DNA of 55,529 nt from Burkholderiales bacterium (GCA_947487165.1 CANKWX010000019.1:1-55529), one strand, 5' to 3'. Counted from the stretch's first letter, positions 20,213-30,261 are shown. The notes: a model not told the origin generated them from the letters alone. Translations and numbers: made by a program.

Positions 20213-21394
20213 CTACGGCCATCCGAAGAAGCGCAGCACCTCGTCGCGACGCGCCATGGCATCGGCTTGCCCGAGCGCGATCAACTCTCTGGTGTAGCCC
20301 GATTCGAAGAGCAGGTAGCTCAGAAAGGCTGCGCCCCGTGTGTCGATGCCCTTGCCGGCCACACCCACCGCCCGCAACATCGACCGCACTGCGATCGGCA
20401 GCGACGAGAGGTGCGGTGCGGCCAGATCATCGAGTCGCTGGCTCGGTGAGATCACCAGCACCTCGATCGGTTTGAGGTGGGTGCGGGTGCGGGCGTCGTC
20501 GTCGAGCAGCGCAAGGGTGCGATTGATTCGCTCGAGCCGCTCGACATCGACTGCCAGCGAATCGAGAAAGATGCTCGACATCGCATGACCGGCGATCTGG
20601 GCGAGGCTCGGATAGCCTGGACTGACCGGCCGTCGTTGTGCCGGCTCCCGCATGCGGCCGGCACCAATCACCAGCACTTTTTCGGCGCCCATGTGCACGG
20701 CTGGCGAGATGGGGGCCGATTGGCGCATGGCGCCGTCGCCGAACCATTCCTGCTGACCTGCCAGCGGCAGGCGAACCGATGGAAATGCAAACGGGATGGC
20801 TGAGGAGGCCAGCAGATGGTCGATCGTGATCTGAGTGCGCACCGACAGGCGATGCGAACGGGTCCAGGGTGTGATCGTCGATTCGGACTGATAAAAGGTG
20901 ACATGATCCCCGCTGCTGTAGCTTGAGGCAGTGACCGCCAGGGCCTGCAGATGGCCGTCGGCCATGATCGCCGGCAGTCGATCGAAATCGATCATCCGGT
21001 GCAGCAGTTCGTGCAGGGGCGAGTTATCGAGCAGGGAGCGCGGACGCGCCCTTCGCCAGCGGGCGATTGCCCAGCCGAGGGTGAACATCGACAGCCAGCG
21101 CGCGCCGCTTTGCGCCACGCCGAGCGCGTCGGCCCGATAGACCTGATCGGCGCTGAAGTTGGACCACAGATCAACGAGCTTTGCCACACCGTCGCTGTAG
21201 CGGTCGGCGTGACAGGCCAGGCCGGCGGCGATGATCGCACCGGCCGAGGTGCCGGCAATCACCTTGAAGGGATTCGATGTCGGCGCACCCACCTCGCGGG
21301 CGATCTGATCGAGTGCCGAGACCACGCCGACCTGGTAGGCCGCTCGAGCGCCTCCGCCAGTCAGGATCAGGCCAGTGGTGCCTGCTTGCGTCAT
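20213..21394 (-). CDS. Patatin-like phospholipase family protein
   Basis: The 393-residue protein belongs to the bacterial patatin/RssA family, Ser-Asp dyad lipid acyl hydrolases. It begins with the oxyanion-hole motif [20 protein letters not shown], followed by the nucleophile elbow [11 protein letters not shown] (GxSxG) and the DGA motif with the catalytic Asp ([14 protein letters not shown]). It has no signal peptide. The C-terminal 120 residues are not recognisable to me. It lies between lnt and glyQ on the same strand with gaps of about 100 and 70 bases. Natural substrate unknown. Confidence 0.88.
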   Translation of the reverse strand: MTQAGTTGLILTGGGARAAYQVGVVSALDQIAREVGAPTSNPFKVIAGTSAGAIIAAGLACHADRYSDGVAKLVDLWSNFSADQVYRADALGVAQSGARWLSMFTLGWAIARWRRARPRSLLDNSPLHELLHRMIDFDRLPAIMADGHLQALAVTASSYSSGDHVTFYQSESTITPWTRSHRLSVRTQITIDHLLASSAIPFAFPSVRLPLAGQQEWFGDGAMRQSAPISPAVHMGAEKVLVIGAGRMREPAQRRPVSPGYPSLAQIAGHAMSSIFLDSLAVDVERLERINRTLALLDDDARTRTHLKPIEVLVISPSQRLDDLAAPHLSSLPIAVRSMLRAVGVAGKGIDTRGAAFLSYLLFESGYTRELIALGQADAMARRDEVLRFFGWP

Positions 21395-21498
21395 CAGTGG
21401 CCGCCCCCGAAGGTGATGCGATTGAGTCTACGCGGCGAGTACAAGGCGAACGTTGCGGCGTATTCCAGTCGTCTGCCTCGGGCTGCCGTCAGCCCGGT

Positions 21499-23124
21499 TC
21501 ATGCCGATGAAGGGCTGCTTTGCCGGGGCGCGATCAGCGCCGGTAAAAGGCAGGCGAGCGCCAGCACCAGAACCGGCAGGTTCCCCAGGCGAGTGAACGG
21601 GGTCAGGCCGCTGGTGCCCTGCACGCTGACATCGAGTGCGCCCACGGTGTAGGGCTCAAGCTGGGCGGTCACCTTGCCTGCGGCATCGATGGCGGCGGTT
21701 GTGCCGGTGTTGGTTGCGCGCAGCATCGGCCGGCCGGTCTCGAGCGACCGCATGCGGGCGATCTGCAGGTGCTGGGGCAGGGCGTGCGAGCGCCCGAACC
21801 AGGCAATGTTGCTGACATTGGCCAGGATGGAAGCGCCGGTCTCGGCGAGCAGGACCGCGCGGATCTCTTCGCCGAAAAGATCCTCGTAGCAGATGTTGAA
21901 TGCGATTTTCTGGCCGCCCACGGCGAAGGCCGGTTGAATCGTCGCGCCGCGCCCGAAGTCGCCCATCGGGATGTGCATCAGATTCACGAACCAGGCAAAT
22001 CCCCAGGGGATGAACTCGCCGAAGGGCACCAGATGCTGCTTGTCGTAGCGCGGCGCTGTGGCGTAACGATCGGCTGCGCCGCCCGGCTCGAGCAGCAGGA
22101 CGCTGTTGGTGAGTCGCCAGTCGTCGCGCAGGCCGCGCTTGTTCTCGAGGGTGAAGGCCGGCAGGCCGATGGCCACCGCATGGCCTGCGCCGACATGGGC
22201 ATCGAGGCGTTGCGCGAGTTCGGGAGGTGTGCGCTCGAAGGGGATGGTCCAGGCGGTCTCGGGAAGGATGGTCAGTGCTGCATCGCCGGCCTCGATGAGA
22301 CCGACATAGGTCTGCATGGCGGCCAGGGTGCGTTCGGGGCGAAACTTCATGTCCTGCGGCACGTTGCCTTGAAGGAGCCGAACGCGCAGTGCCGGCCCGG
22401 ACGGGCTCGTCCAGGCGTCGCTCGACGGCAGCGCGAGCGGCACGAGCACAAGGCCCAGAGCGGTTGCGGCAGCGATCAGCGCTTCTCGCGGTGGCCGGTC
22501 CGGCATTGCCTGCGCGGGGCTGCTTGGTCGGCCTGGTGCAGCGCGATGTCTGCTGATGCTTGCGATGGCACTGGCGCACAGCGCCGCCACGCCGATGGCG
22601 ACGCCGCCCAGCGAAAAGACGCCGGCCACCGGTGCCAGGCCGGTGAGGGGGCCGTCGATCTGAGCGTAACCGAGCGCGAGCCACGGAAAACCGGTGAACA
22701 CCCAGCCGCGGGCGAGCTCGGCCAGCGTCCAGGCGCCGGCCGTGCCCAGCGCCAGGCGCAGTGGCCCGCGATTGGCGTACCAGCGCCAGGCGATTGCACT
22801 GGCCAGCGCCGGATAGACCGACAGATAAGCGGCAAACAGCAGCAATGCCAGTGCCGCAAGCGGCGCCGGCATGCCGCCGTAAAAGTGCATGCTGATGAAG
22901 AGCCACGACAGTCCGGCGCCGAGCCATCCCATGCCGAAGACAAACGTCAGCATGGCCTGCATGAAGGTTGAGGCGCCGCGCGAGCGGGCGAGGTGCATCA
23001 GGCAGAAAAGGCCGGTCAGTGCGAGCAGCGACACGGCCCAGTGGGACCAGGGCGAAAAACTGGCGGCGTTCAGCAAGCCGAGCGCAAAGGCGCCGAGCGC
23101 GAGCTCAGCGCGGCGCCAGGTCAT
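21499..23124 (-). CDS. lnt: Apolipoprotein N-acyltransferase
   Basis: Lnt adds the third acyl chain to the N-terminal Cys of lipoproteins at the inner membrane. The 541-residue product has about six hydrophobic segments in the first 200 residues, a periplasmic nitrilase-like domain, and a C-terminal membrane helix (LGNLPVLVLALACLLPALIA). The catalytic triad is visible: Glu in LTILPETAWTIPF, Lys in RYDKQHLVPFGEFIP and Cys in FNICYEDLFGEEIR. It overlaps the corC stop by 20 bases and is the last gene of miaB-ybeZ-ybeY-corC-lnt. Confidence 0.97.
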   Translation of the reverse strand: MTWRRAELALGAFALGLLNAASFSPWSHWAVSLLALTGLFCLMHLARSRGASTFMQAMLTFVFGMGWLGAGLSWLFISMHFYGGMPAPLAALALLLFAAYLSVYPALASAIAWRWYANRGPLRLALGTAGAWTLAELARGWVFTGFPWLALGYAQIDGPLTGLAPVAGVFSLGGVAIGVAALCASAIASISRHRAAPGRPSSPAQAMPDRPPREALIAAATALGLVLVPLALPSSDAWTSPSGPALRVRLLQGNVPQDMKFRPERTLAAMQTYVGLIEAGDAALTILPETAWTIPFERTPPELAQRLDAHVGAGHAVAIGLPAFTLENKRGLRDDWRLTNSVLLLEPGGAADRYATAPRYDKQHLVPFGEFIPWGFAWFVNLMHIPMGDFGRGATIQPAFAVGGQKIAFNICYEDLFGEEIRAVLLAETGASILANVSNIAWFGRSHALPQHLQIARMRSLETGRPMLRATNTGTTAAIDAAGKVTAQLEPYTVGALDVSVQGTSGLTPFTRLGNLPVLVLALACLLPALIAPRQSSPSSA

Positions 23125-23965
23125 CAGGTATTGGCTCGATCAGCAAGGTGTGAATCGAACGCTCGTCGCCGCGGATCACCTCGATGACGAGGCGATCGAG
23201 TTCGATGCGCTCGCCGCCTCGCGGTACGCGTCCGAGCCGCTCGGTCACCAGACCGCCCACGGTATCGAAGGCGTCATCGTCGAAATTCGTGCCGAGTGAT
23301 TTGTTGAACTGCGCCACGCCGGTGAGTGCACTGACGCGAAAGCGCGGACCGTACGAGCCGGCATCGATCTGAACGATGTTGTCACTGTCGTCGCCCTGAT
23401 CGAATTCGTCCTCGATTTCGCCCACGATCTGCTCAAGCACGTTTTCGATGGTGATCAGGCCGGCGACGCCGCCGTGTTCGTCGACCACGATCGCCAGATG
23501 CTTGCGGCTGAGCCGGAAGTCGCGCAGCAGCGTGTTAAGCCGCAGCGTTTCGGGCACGAAGTGCGCCGGGCGCAGCAGGTCGCGGATCGAGACGTCCTTT
23601 TCGGCATACAGGCGCAGCAGGTCTTTGGCATGCAGGATGCCGATCACGTTATCGCGACTGTCTTCGATGACCGGAAAGCGCGAATGCGCGGTTTTGATCG
23701 CAAACGGGACGACGTCGGCAGCAGACCAGGTGACGTCGATGACCTCGATCTGCGATCGGGGCACCATGATGTCGCGGGCGCAGACCTCGGTCATCTGCAG
23801 CACGCCCTCGATCATCGACATCGCCTCGGCGTCGAGCAGATCGCGCTCCTGAGACTGGCGCAGCAACTGCAGGAGCTGGTCGCGATCGTCGGGTGCTCGC
23901 AGGAGCATTGCCGACATGCGTTCGAGCAAAGTGGGTTTGTGTTTGCTCGACGAAGGGTCGGGCAT
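23105..23965 (-). CDS. corC: CorC-type CBS-domain protein (YbeX)
   Basis: CorC/YbeX has been linked to Mg/Co efflux and, in E. coli, to ribosome-related functions. The 286-residue soluble form lacks the DUF21 membrane domain. It has an acidic linker with MIEGVLQMTEVCARDIMVPR, a pair of CBS domains (about 70-195: VDVTW, FPVIEDSRDNVIGILHAKDL, LAIVVDEHGGVAGLITIENV) and a C-terminal CorC_HlyC domain (FRVSALTGVAQFNKSLGT, DTVGGLVTERLGRVPRGGE). It is followed by lnt with overlap, as in the ybeZYX-lnt operon. Confidence 0.93.
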   Translation of the reverse strand: MPDPSSSKHKPTLLERMSAMLLRAPDDRDQLLQLLRQSQERDLLDAEAMSMIEGVLQMTEVCARDIMVPRSQIEVIDVTWSAADVVPFAIKTAHSRFPVIEDSRDNVIGILHAKDLLRLYAEKDVSIRDLLRPAHFVPETLRLNTLLRDFRLSRKHLAIVVDEHGGVAGLITIENVLEQIVGEIEDEFDQGDDSDNIVQIDAGSYGPRFRVSALTGVAQFNKSLGTNFDDDAFDTVGGLVTERLGRVPRGGERIELDRLVIEVIRGDERSIHTLLIEPIPDDLAPR

Positions 23966-24036
23966 TGCGTCAGACGGTTGGTTGCGGTGCGGCCAGCATA
24001 CCGGAGATGCAGGGGCCGACCAAGCACACGCCGATG

Positions 24037-24495
24037 TCAGGCCAGATAGGGATTGCCGATCCCGAAGCGATGCAGCAGTGCGATCTCGAGTTCTTCCATC
24101 GCCTGCGCCTGGGCTGCAACGAAGTGATCCATGCCCTGGGCGTGAAGCACGCCGTGCATGATCAGATGGGCCAGATGATCGCGCGCCGACTTGCCCTGCT
24201 CGCCGGCCTCGCGCGCGACCACCGGCAGGCAGATCACGATATCGGCCTGCAGCGGGGCATCGGCCGTCGCGTCATCGGCATCGTCGTCATAGGCGAAGGT
24301 CAGCACATTGCTTGCATAGTCGCCACCGCGAAACTGCGCGTTGAGCACGCGGGCTTCTGCTTCGCCCACCAGCCGCAGCGTCAGTGCGGCATCGCAGGCG
24401 AGGGCTGCACTGGCCCAGCGTCGCAGCTGCCTGCGATCGGCAGGCAACTCGCCGGCATCGGGCGCAAGCTGAATCGACAGCGACAACTTCGCCAC
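24037..24495 (-). CDS. ybeY: Endoribonuclease YbeY
   Basis: YbeY is a zinc endoribonuclease needed for 16S rRNA 3' maturation and ribosome quality control. The 152-residue product has the family signature near the C-terminus, LIMHGVLHAQGMDHF, matching H-G-x-L-H-x5-H with all three His ligands. It also has the conserved NAQFRGGDYASNVLTFAYDD block (normally R..D.PTNVLSF), in which the usual T-N-V-L-S-F reads S-N-V-L-T-F. The length is normal. It starts 11 bases after the ybeZ stop. Confidence 0.96.
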   Translation of the reverse strand: MAKLSLSIQLAPDAGELPADRRQLRRWASAALACDAALTLRLVGEAEARVLNAQFRGGDYASNVLTFAYDDDADDATADAPLQADIVICLPVVAREAGEQGKSARDHLAHLIMHGVLHAQGMDHFVAAQAQAMEELEIALLHRFGIGNPYLA

Positions 24496-24506
24496 GACGC
24501 CGCCTT

Positions 24507-25532
24507 CTAGCGCGGCTCGGGCGGCGAATGCCGCTCGTAGGCCTCGACGATGCGTGCCACCAGCGGATGCCGCACCACATCACTGGTGTCGAATTCGGTG
24601 AAGGCGAGCCCGCGCACCTCACGCAGCACGCGTCTGGCCTCGACCAGTCCGGAGGGCTGGCCGCGCGGCAGGTCCATCTGGGTCATGTCGCCGGTAACCA
24701 CTGCCCGCGAACCGAAGCCGATGCGGGTGAGGAACATCTTCATCTGCTCGGGTGTGGTGTTTTGCGCCTCGTCGAGGATGATGAAGGCATTGTTGAGCGT
24801 GCGCCCGCGCATGTAGGCCAGCGGCGCGATCTCGATCGACTGACGCTCGAACATCTTGGCGACACGGTCGAATCCCATCAGGTCGTAAAGCGCATCGTAG
24901 AGCGGACGCAGATAGGGGTCGACTTTCTGGGCCAGATCGCCGGGCAGAAAGCCCAGCCGTTCACCGGCCTCAACCGCGGGCCGGGTGAGCACGATCTTCT
25001 TGATGGCATCGCGCTCGAGCGCATCGACCGCACAGGCCACCGCGAGATAGGTCTTGCCGGTGCCGGCTGGCCCGATGCCGAAGGTGATGTCGTGCGACAG
25101 GATGCTGCGCAGATACTCGCGCTGGCGCGGCGTGCGGCCCTGCAGGTCGGCCCGGCGGGTATGCAGGGCCGGCGAGGTGTCGTCGGCGGGGGCAATGCCC
25201 GGGGGGGCTGTCACAGCGCCCTCGGCAGTCGCCGCTTGCGCCACCGGCGCGGTGGCGACCTCGGGCATCGCGCGCAGCTGGATCAGCCCGAGCTGGATGT
25301 CATCGACCGACAGCGTGCTGTTGGCCAGCCGGGTGAAGTGCTCGAGCGCCCGCACCGCCTGACGCGCCTGCAGGCCGACGCCGGCGACCGCGAACTGGTC
25401 GGAGCGCCTCAGGATGCGCACGTCATAGGCCTGCTCGATCTGGCGAAGATTCTGGTCGAGTGCGCCGCACAGATTGGCCAGCCGGCGGTTGTCGGCATCG
25501 ACCGGCTGAAAGGTGAGCGTGTTGATCTTCAT
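24507..25532 (-). CDS. ybeZ: PhoH-like ATPase YbeZ
   Basis: YbeZ is a PhoH-family RNA-associated ATPase that partners YbeY. The 341-residue protein has an N-terminal KH-like region (about 1-90), a linker rich in Ala/Thr/Pro (about 105-140) and the PhoH core. Walker A is GIGPAGTGKTYLAVACAVDA and Walker B is FIILDEAQNTTPEQMKMFLT, followed by SRAVVTGDMTQMDLP. It abuts miaB, whose stop begins on the next base (25533), and precedes ybeY by 11 bases, so the three are surely one operon. Confidence 0.95.
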   Translation of the reverse strand: MKINTLTFQPVDADNRRLANLCGALDQNLRQIEQAYDVRILRRSDQFAVAGVGLQARQAVRALEHFTRLANSTLSVDDIQLGLIQLRAMPEVATAPVAQAATAEGAVTAPPGIAPADDTSPALHTRRADLQGRTPRQREYLRSILSHDITFGIGPAGTGKTYLAVACAVDALERDAIKKIVLTRPAVEAGERLGFLPGDLAQKVDPYLRPLYDALYDLMGFDRVAKMFERQSIEIAPLAYMRGRTLNNAFIILDEAQNTTPEQMKMFLTRIGFGSRAVVTGDMTQMDLPRGQPSGLVEARRVLREVRGLAFTEFDTSDVVRHPLVARIVEAYERHSPPEPR

Positions 25533-26891
25533 TCAGTCGACGATCGGGACCTGCCCGCGCAGCGAATGCGGCAGCGCGGAGGTGATCGTCAGATCGATCA
25601 GCTGACCGATCAGGCGCGGCGACCCGGCGAAGTTCACGACGCGATTGTTGCCGGTGCGCCCGGCGAGCTCGGCTGCATCCTTGCGCGAGCGACCCTCGAC
25701 CAGCACCGCCTGAGTGCTGCCCACCATGTCCTGCGAGATGCGCCGGGCGTTTGTGTCGATGGTCGACTGCAGCCGCTGCAGCCTTGCCAGCTTGACTGAC
25801 TGCGGCGTCTCGTCGGGCAGATCGGCGGCAGGCGTGCCCGGGCGCGGGCTGTAGATGAACGAGAAGGAGTGATCGAAACCGATCTCCTCGATAAGGGCCA
25901 TGGTCTGCTCGAATTCGCGTTCGGTTTCGCCCGGGAAGCCGACGATGAAGTCGGAGGTGATGGTGATGTCGGGGCGGGCTGCGCGCAGCCGGCGAATGAT
26001 CGACTTGTATTCGAGCACGCTGTAGCCGCGCTTCATCGCCGCCAGTACGCGGTCGGAGCCCGACTGCACCGGCAGGTGCACGTGTGCGGCAAGCTTGTCG
26101 AGGCTGGCGTGGGCGTCGATCAGACGCTGGGTGAATTCGCGCGGATGCGAGGTGGTGTAGCGAACGCGATCGATGCCCGGAATATCGCAGACATAGTCGA
26201 GCAGCATCGCAAAGTCGGCGATCTCGGCCTCGGTGTCGGGTGTGCCCGGTTCGCCGATGCGGCCCAGATAGGCGTTGACGTTTTGCCCGAGCAGCGTCAC
26301 TTCACGAACGCCCTGCTCGGCGAGCAGCGCGATTTCGGTCAGGACGTCTTCAAAGGGCCGCGAGACCTCTTCGCCGCGGGTATAGGGCACAACGCAAAAG
26401 CTGCAGTATTTGCTGCAACCTTCCATGATCGACACAAAGGCGCTCGCGCCCTCGACCCTGGCCGGTGGCAGGTGGTCGAATTTTTCGATGGACGGAAAGC
26501 TGATGTCGACCTGCGAGCGCCCCGAGCTGCGCCGGGCTTCGATGAGTTGGGGCAGGCGGTGCAGCGTCTGCGGTCCGAAGACCACATCGACATAGGGCGC
26601 GCGACTCACGATGTTGGCGCCTTCCTGGCTGGCCACGCAGCCGCCCACACCGATCACCAGATCGGGTCGCTCGAGCTTGAGCAGGCGCATGCGTCCGAGG
26701 TCAGAAAAAACTTTTTCCTGGGCCTTCTCACGCACCGAGCAGGTGTTGAACAGCACGATGTCGGCCTGCTGCGGATCGTCGGTGGTCTCGATGCCGCCGG
26801 CCTGCGACTGGGCCAGCACGTCGACCATCTTGGCCGAGTCGTACTCGTTCATCTGGCAGCCGAAGGTACGGATGTAAAGCTTCTTGGTCAT
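25533..26891 (-). CDS. miaB: tRNA-2-methylthio-N6-dimethylallyladenosine synthase MiaB
   Basis: MiaB is a radical-SAM methylthiotransferase that converts i6A37 to ms2i6A37 in tRNA. The 452-residue product begins [20 protein letters not shown], the UPF0004 domain with its auxiliary-cluster cysteines ([28 protein letters not shown]). It continues into the radical-SAM motif [20 protein letters not shown] (CxxxCxxC) and ends with a TRAM domain ([11 protein letters not shown]). All six cluster cysteines are present. It is the promoter-proximal gene of miaB-ybeZ-ybeY-corC-lnt. Confidence 0.98.
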   Translation of the reverse strand: MTKKLYIRTFGCQMNEYDSAKMVDVLAQSQAGGIETTDDPQQADIVLFNTCSVREKAQEKVFSDLGRMRLLKLERPDLVIGVGGCVASQEGANIVSRAPYVDVVFGPQTLHRLPQLIEARRSSGRSQVDISFPSIEKFDHLPPARVEGASAFVSIMEGCSKYCSFCVVPYTRGEEVSRPFEDVLTEIALLAEQGVREVTLLGQNVNAYLGRIGEPGTPDTEAEIADFAMLLDYVCDIPGIDRVRYTTSHPREFTQRLIDAHASLDKLAAHVHLPVQSGSDRVLAAMKRGYSVLEYKSIIRRLRAARPDITITSDFIVGFPGETEREFEQTMALIEEIGFDHSFSFIYSPRPGTPAADLPDETPQSVKLARLQRLQSTIDTNARRISQDMVGSTQAVLVEGRSRKDAAELAGRTGNNRVVNFAGSPRLIGQLIDLTITSALPHSLRGQVPIVD

Positions 26892-26915
26892 CGGGGCGGG
26901 CCTTGCTCGCGTGTG

Positions 26916-27329
26916 TCAGCGTTGTCCGCCGGATCGGCGCGCAGCCGCCGCCCGTTCGGCGACGACCTGATATTCCGCTTCGGTCAGCATCCAGATCTGA
27001 ATGATTTCGCCCAGATTCCCGCGCACGAAAGCCACCCGATAATCGCCGCTCAGACTGGCCGGCATGCGAATCATGTTCTGTTCGTCATAAATGCGCGCAC
27101 CCGCGCCAAGCCTGACCGGCTGCCCGTTCATGAAGGCTTCAGGAAAAATTGCCGGCTTGAATACACCGGGCAGCGCCTCGGTCGGGATGATCCGGTTGAC
27201 CTGAGCCGATGTCGGTGCGCTCAGCCCGCCAACGAGCAGGCCCGATACCATTGCCGCCGCAGCCACCTTCAGGCGTGCCCTGCGTGAAGGCTTGTGGCTT
27301 GACGGCTGATTTGCTGGAAGTTTCGGCAT
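26916..27329 (-). CDS. Small exported protein of unknown function
   Basis: I do not recognise a named family. From ATG 27329 the product has 137 residues: a basic N-terminus (KPSRRARLKV), a hydrophobic stretch (AAAAMVSGLLVGGL) and a plausible signal-peptidase site after PTSA, then about 95 mature residues. The mature part includes MNGQPVRLGAGARIYDEQNM and a segment GEIIQIWMLTEAEYQVV. No cysteines, so not a lipoprotein. An open frame continues 60 codons upstream but into the divergent regulatory region. It lies 24 bases upstream of miaB on the same strand and could be cotranscribed. Probably a periplasmic protein. Confidence 0.7.
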   Translation of the reverse strand: MPKLPANQPSSHKPSRRARLKVAAAAMVSGLLVGGLSAPTSAQVNRIIPTEALPGVFKPAIFPEAFMNGQPVRLGAGARIYDEQNMIRMPASLSGDYRVAFVRGNLGEIIQIWMLTEAEYQVVAERAAAARRSGGQR

Positions 27330-27331
27330 GA

Positions 27332-27385
27332 CTGTCAATGATAGCAAGCCGACCGGGTGCCGACCGGCTGCGCTGTCATTGACAG
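27332..27385. repeat. Inverted repeat in the divergent promoter region before ppk2
   Basis: CTGTCAATGA (27332-27341) is repeated in perfect inverted form as TCATTGACAG (27376-27385), with 44 bases centre to centre. Between them GCCGACCGG occurs twice. TTGACA on the plus strand (27379-27384) lies inside the right arm and could be a -35 hexamer for ppk2, but no good -10 follows at 16-18 bases. Could be a regulator-binding site spanning two faces or a loop. Confidence 0.5.
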
Positions 27386-27447
27386 GACATCCCGGTCGTA
27401 GACCATTTCCGGTCGTCCCGACGATCAACAACACCATGGAGAGTCCA

Positions 27448-28377
27448 ATGAGCACGCCGATTGATCCCGACCTGAGCGAGTTGCGCAGACGCATCGAGCG
27501 CGATCTCATCGACAGCTACGACGAGGCGCTCGAACTCGAACTGGAGGATCAGGCTTTCGACATGCCGGGTACCGGGCCGGCAGCCCCCGCCACCGAGGAA
27601 GACCGCAAAGCCCGGCAGTTTTACTTCACTGAGCTCTTTCGTCTGCAGGGCGAACTGGTCAAGCTCCAGGACTGGGTTGCCACCACCAAAACCAAGGCGC
27701 TGGTGATTTTCGAAGGTCGTGACTCGGCCGGAAAAGGCGGCGTGATCAAGCGCATCACCCAGCGACTGAACCCTCGTGTGGCGCGTGTCGTGGCCTTGCC
27801 CGCACCCAATGATCGTGAGCGGACACAGTGGTACTTCCAGCGCTATGTGTCGCACCTGCCGGCCGGTGGCGAAATCGTGCTGTTCGACCGCAGCTGGTAC
27901 AACCGCGCCGGCGTCGAGCGCGTGATGGGATTTTGCAGCGACAGCGAGTACGAGGAGTTCTTCCGCTCAGTGCCCGAGTTCGAGCGCATGCTGGTGCGCT
28001 CCGGCATCAAGGTCATCAAATACTGGTTCTCGATTACCGACGATGAGCAGCATATGCGCTTCCTCGCCAGGATCAACGATCCGCTGAAACAGTGGAAGCT
28101 CAGCCCGATGGACCTCTACGCGCGCAGCAAGTGGGAGGATTACACCCGTGCCAAGGAGACGATGCTTGAGCGCACGCATATCGCCGAGGCGCCCTGGTCA
28201 CTGGTGCATGCGGTCGACAAGAAAAAGGCGCGCCTGAACTGCATCTCGCATCTGCTGTCGCAGTTCCCGTACGAAGAGGTCCAGCGCGAACCGGTCGTGC
28301 TGCCGGAGCGCGTGCGAAACCCGGACTACCTGCGTCATCCGGTTCCGCCCGAGCTCTACGTTCCGGAAAAGTACTGA
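27448..28377 (+). CDS. ppk2: Polyphosphate kinase 2 (PPK2 family)
   Basis: PPK2 enzymes use polyphosphate to phosphorylate nucleotides, usually GDP or ADP. The 309-residue product is read from ATG 27448, which has GGAGA about 6 bases upstream; earlier in-frame starts lie in the promoter region. Walker A is FEGRDSAGKGGVIKRITQRL, Walker B is LFDRSWYNRAGVERVMGF, and the lid region is YWFSITDDEQHMRFLARIND followed by QWKLSPMDLYARSKWEDYT. One PPK2 domain of this size fits the single-domain class I type, but nucleotide preference is not provable here. It is a single plus-strand gene, convergent with leuA. Confidence 0.95.
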   Translation: MSTPIDPDLSELRRRIERDLIDSYDEALELELEDQAFDMPGTGPAAPATEEDRKARQFYFTELFRLQGELVKLQDWVATTKTKALVIFEGRDSAGKGGVIKRITQRLNPRVARVVALPAPNDRERTQWYFQRYVSHLPAGGEIVLFDRSWYNRAGVERVMGFCSDSEYEEFFRSVPEFERMLVRSGIKVIKYWFSITDDEQHMRFLARINDPLKQWKLSPMDLYARSKWEDYTRAKETMLERTHIAEAPWSLVHAVDKKKARLNCISHLLSQFPYEEVQREPVVLPERVRNPDYLRHPVPPELYVPEKY

Positions 28378-28397
28378 GCGTGTGATGTGATGTTCGG

Positions 28398-30083
28398 TCA
28401 GGCCGCGCGACGAGTCGCGCGGTCGCCGGCGTGATCTGCCAGGCCGAAGCGGTTGGCCGCGCTCAACAGTGCCCGCAGCGAGGCCACCACGATGCTGCGA
28501 TCGATGCCGACACCAAAACGCGCACCGGTCACGCCGTCGCTGGTCGCTTCGATGAAGGCCACCGCGCGGGCATCCGACCCCGAATCGATCGACCGCTCTT
28601 CATAACTGTCGACCCGAAGGGGCAGTCCGAGCGCATGGACGGCGGCATCGATCGGGCCATTGCCTTCGCCATGCAGCACATGCGAGACGCCGTCGATCGA
28701 AACGGTGAGGTCGATCTGATGGCCGCCGTCGGTGCCGACCATGCGGTGCGACAGCAGCTTGATGCGGGCATCGTCGTGAAGGTATTCGGTGTTGAAAAGG
28801 CGCCAGAGGTCGTCGGCCGTCACCTCGGTGCCATGCTCGTCGGTATGGCGCTGAACGATCGAGCTGAACTCGACCTGCAGGCGGCGCGGCATCACCAGAC
28901 CATGGTGGCGCTCGAGCAGGAAGGAGATGCCGCCCTTGCCCGACTGGCTGTTGACGCGGATCACCGACTCATAGGTCCTGCCGACGTCTGCCGGGTCGAT
29001 CGGCAAATAGGGGACTTCCCAGAGCGAGTCGGGCTGCTGGACGGCGAAGCCTTTCTTGATCGCGTCCTGGTGCGAGCCCGAGAAGGCGGTGAACACCAGA
29101 TCGCCGACATAGGGATGACGCGGATGGATCGGCAACTGATTGCAGTGCTCGACCGTGCGGGCCACCTCATTGATGTCGGAAAAGTCGAGCTGGGGGTCAA
29201 CGCCCTGCGAATAGAGGTTGAGCGCCAGCGTGACCAGATCGACATTGCCGGTGCGCTCGCCGTTGCCAAAGAGACATCCCTCGACCCGGTCGGCACCCGC
29301 CATGACGCCGAGTTCGGCTGCGGCCACCGCCGTGCCGCGGTCGTTGTGGGGGTGCAGCGAAATGATGGCTGATTCACGGTTGGGCAGATTGCGGATCATC
29401 CACTCGATCTGGTCGGCGTAGATGTTGGGCGTGGCCGATTCGACCGTGGCAGGCAGGTTGAGAATGACCTGGCGCTGCGGCGTGGCTCCCCACTCCTTCA
29501 TGACCGCGACGCAGACATCGCGTGCGAATTCGAGTTCGGTGCTCGAGAACACCTCAGGGCTGTATTCGAAGCCCCAGTTGGTGCCCGGGCGGGCCGCCAG
29601 CAGCCGCTTGACGACGCGGGTGCTGCTGACCGCCAGGTCGGTCACTTCCTGCTTGCTCAGATTGAAGACGACCCGCCTGAAGACCGGTGCGGTGGCGTTA
29701 TAGAGATGCACCGTGGCGTTTTTTGCGCCGTCGAGCGATTCGACCGAGCGCGTGATCAGGTCTTCGCGGGCCTGGGTCAGGACGCTGATCACGACATCGT
29801 CGGGCACCAGGCCCTGTTCGATGATGTGGCGCACGAAGTCGAAGTCGGTCTGCGAGGCAGCCGGAAAGCCCACTTCGATCTCCTTGAGGCCGATCTTCAC
29901 CAGGGTCTCGAACATGCGCAGCTTGCGCGCGGTGTCCATGGGTTCGAAGAGCGCCTGATTGCCGTCGCGCAGGTCGGTCGACAGCCAGCGGGGGGCGGCG
30001 TCGATGGTTTTCGATGGCCAGCTGCGCTCGGGCAGGTCGATCACCGGGAACGGGCGGTATTTGCCAGCAGGCGATTTCATCAT
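28398..30083 (-). CDS. leuA: 2-isopropylmalate synthase
   Basis: LeuA condenses acetyl-CoA with 2-ketoisovalerate in the first committed step of leucine synthesis. The 561-residue form is the longer (type 2) enzyme. It opens with [19 protein letters not shown] (metal-binding Asp in the DxRDG box), has [20 protein letters not shown] (metal-binding His pair), [20 protein letters not shown], and the C-terminal LeuA dimer/allosteric domain. It begins 140 bases or so after a leucine-rich leader with alternative RNA stems, so control by attenuation is likely. GGAG precedes the ATG by about 9 bases. An ATG pair at the start (MM) leaves a one-codon uncertainty. Confidence 0.96.
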   Translation of the reverse strand: MMKSPAGKYRPFPVIDLPERSWPSKTIDAAPRWLSTDLRDGNQALFEPMDTARKLRMFETLVKIGLKEIEVGFPAASQTDFDFVRHIIEQGLVPDDVVISVLTQAREDLITRSVESLDGAKNATVHLYNATAPVFRRVVFNLSKQEVTDLAVSSTRVVKRLLAARPGTNWGFEYSPEVFSSTELEFARDVCVAVMKEWGATPQRQVILNLPATVESATPNIYADQIEWMIRNLPNRESAIISLHPHNDRGTAVAAAELGVMAGADRVEGCLFGNGERTGNVDLVTLALNLYSQGVDPQLDFSDINEVARTVEHCNQLPIHPRHPYVGDLVFTAFSGSHQDAIKKGFAVQQPDSLWEVPYLPIDPADVGRTYESVIRVNSQSGKGGISFLLERHHGLVMPRRLQVEFSSIVQRHTDEHGTEVTADDLWRLFNTEYLHDDARIKLLSHRMVGTDGGHQIDLTVSIDGVSHVLHGEGNGPIDAAVHALGLPLRVDSYEERSIDSGSDARAVAFIEATSDGVTGARFGVGIDRSIVVASLRALLSAANRFGLADHAGDRATRRAA

Positions 30084-30164
30084 GATCTCAAGGCTCCTTG
30101 GGTTGCGGTGGGGTCTGCAACCGGAGCAGGGAGCACAGAGGCAGACGCCTTATCGGCAGGCCTC

Positions 30165-30261
30165 CCGGGCACCCCTGTTTCGGTTGGGGTTCGGGTGGGC
30201 CGGGGTGGCGTTACTGACTGGTACTCAGGCGCCCTGGATGGGCAGCAGACGACCCCGGCCC
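30165..30261 (-). promoter_or_regulatory. Candidate leuA attenuator (alternative RNA stems)
   Basis: On the minus strand GGGCCGGGGT (30261-30252), directly after the Leu codons of the leader, is perfectly complementary over 10 bp to ACCCCGGCCC (30206-30197). Part of that second arm, CACCCC (30207-30202), can instead pair with GGGGTG (30175-30170). The two pairings exclude each other, as attenuation needs. A tight stem CCCG-A-ACCCC with GGGGT-GCC-CGGG is also possible in 30194-30165. No U-run follows, so a Rho-independent terminator is not proven; anti-translation control is possible. Confidence 0.5.

Noticed and set aside
24384-25799. A 471-codon open frame antisense to ybeZ
   Set aside because: It runs across two unrelated genes (ybeZ and the end of miaB) and resembles a shadow frame.
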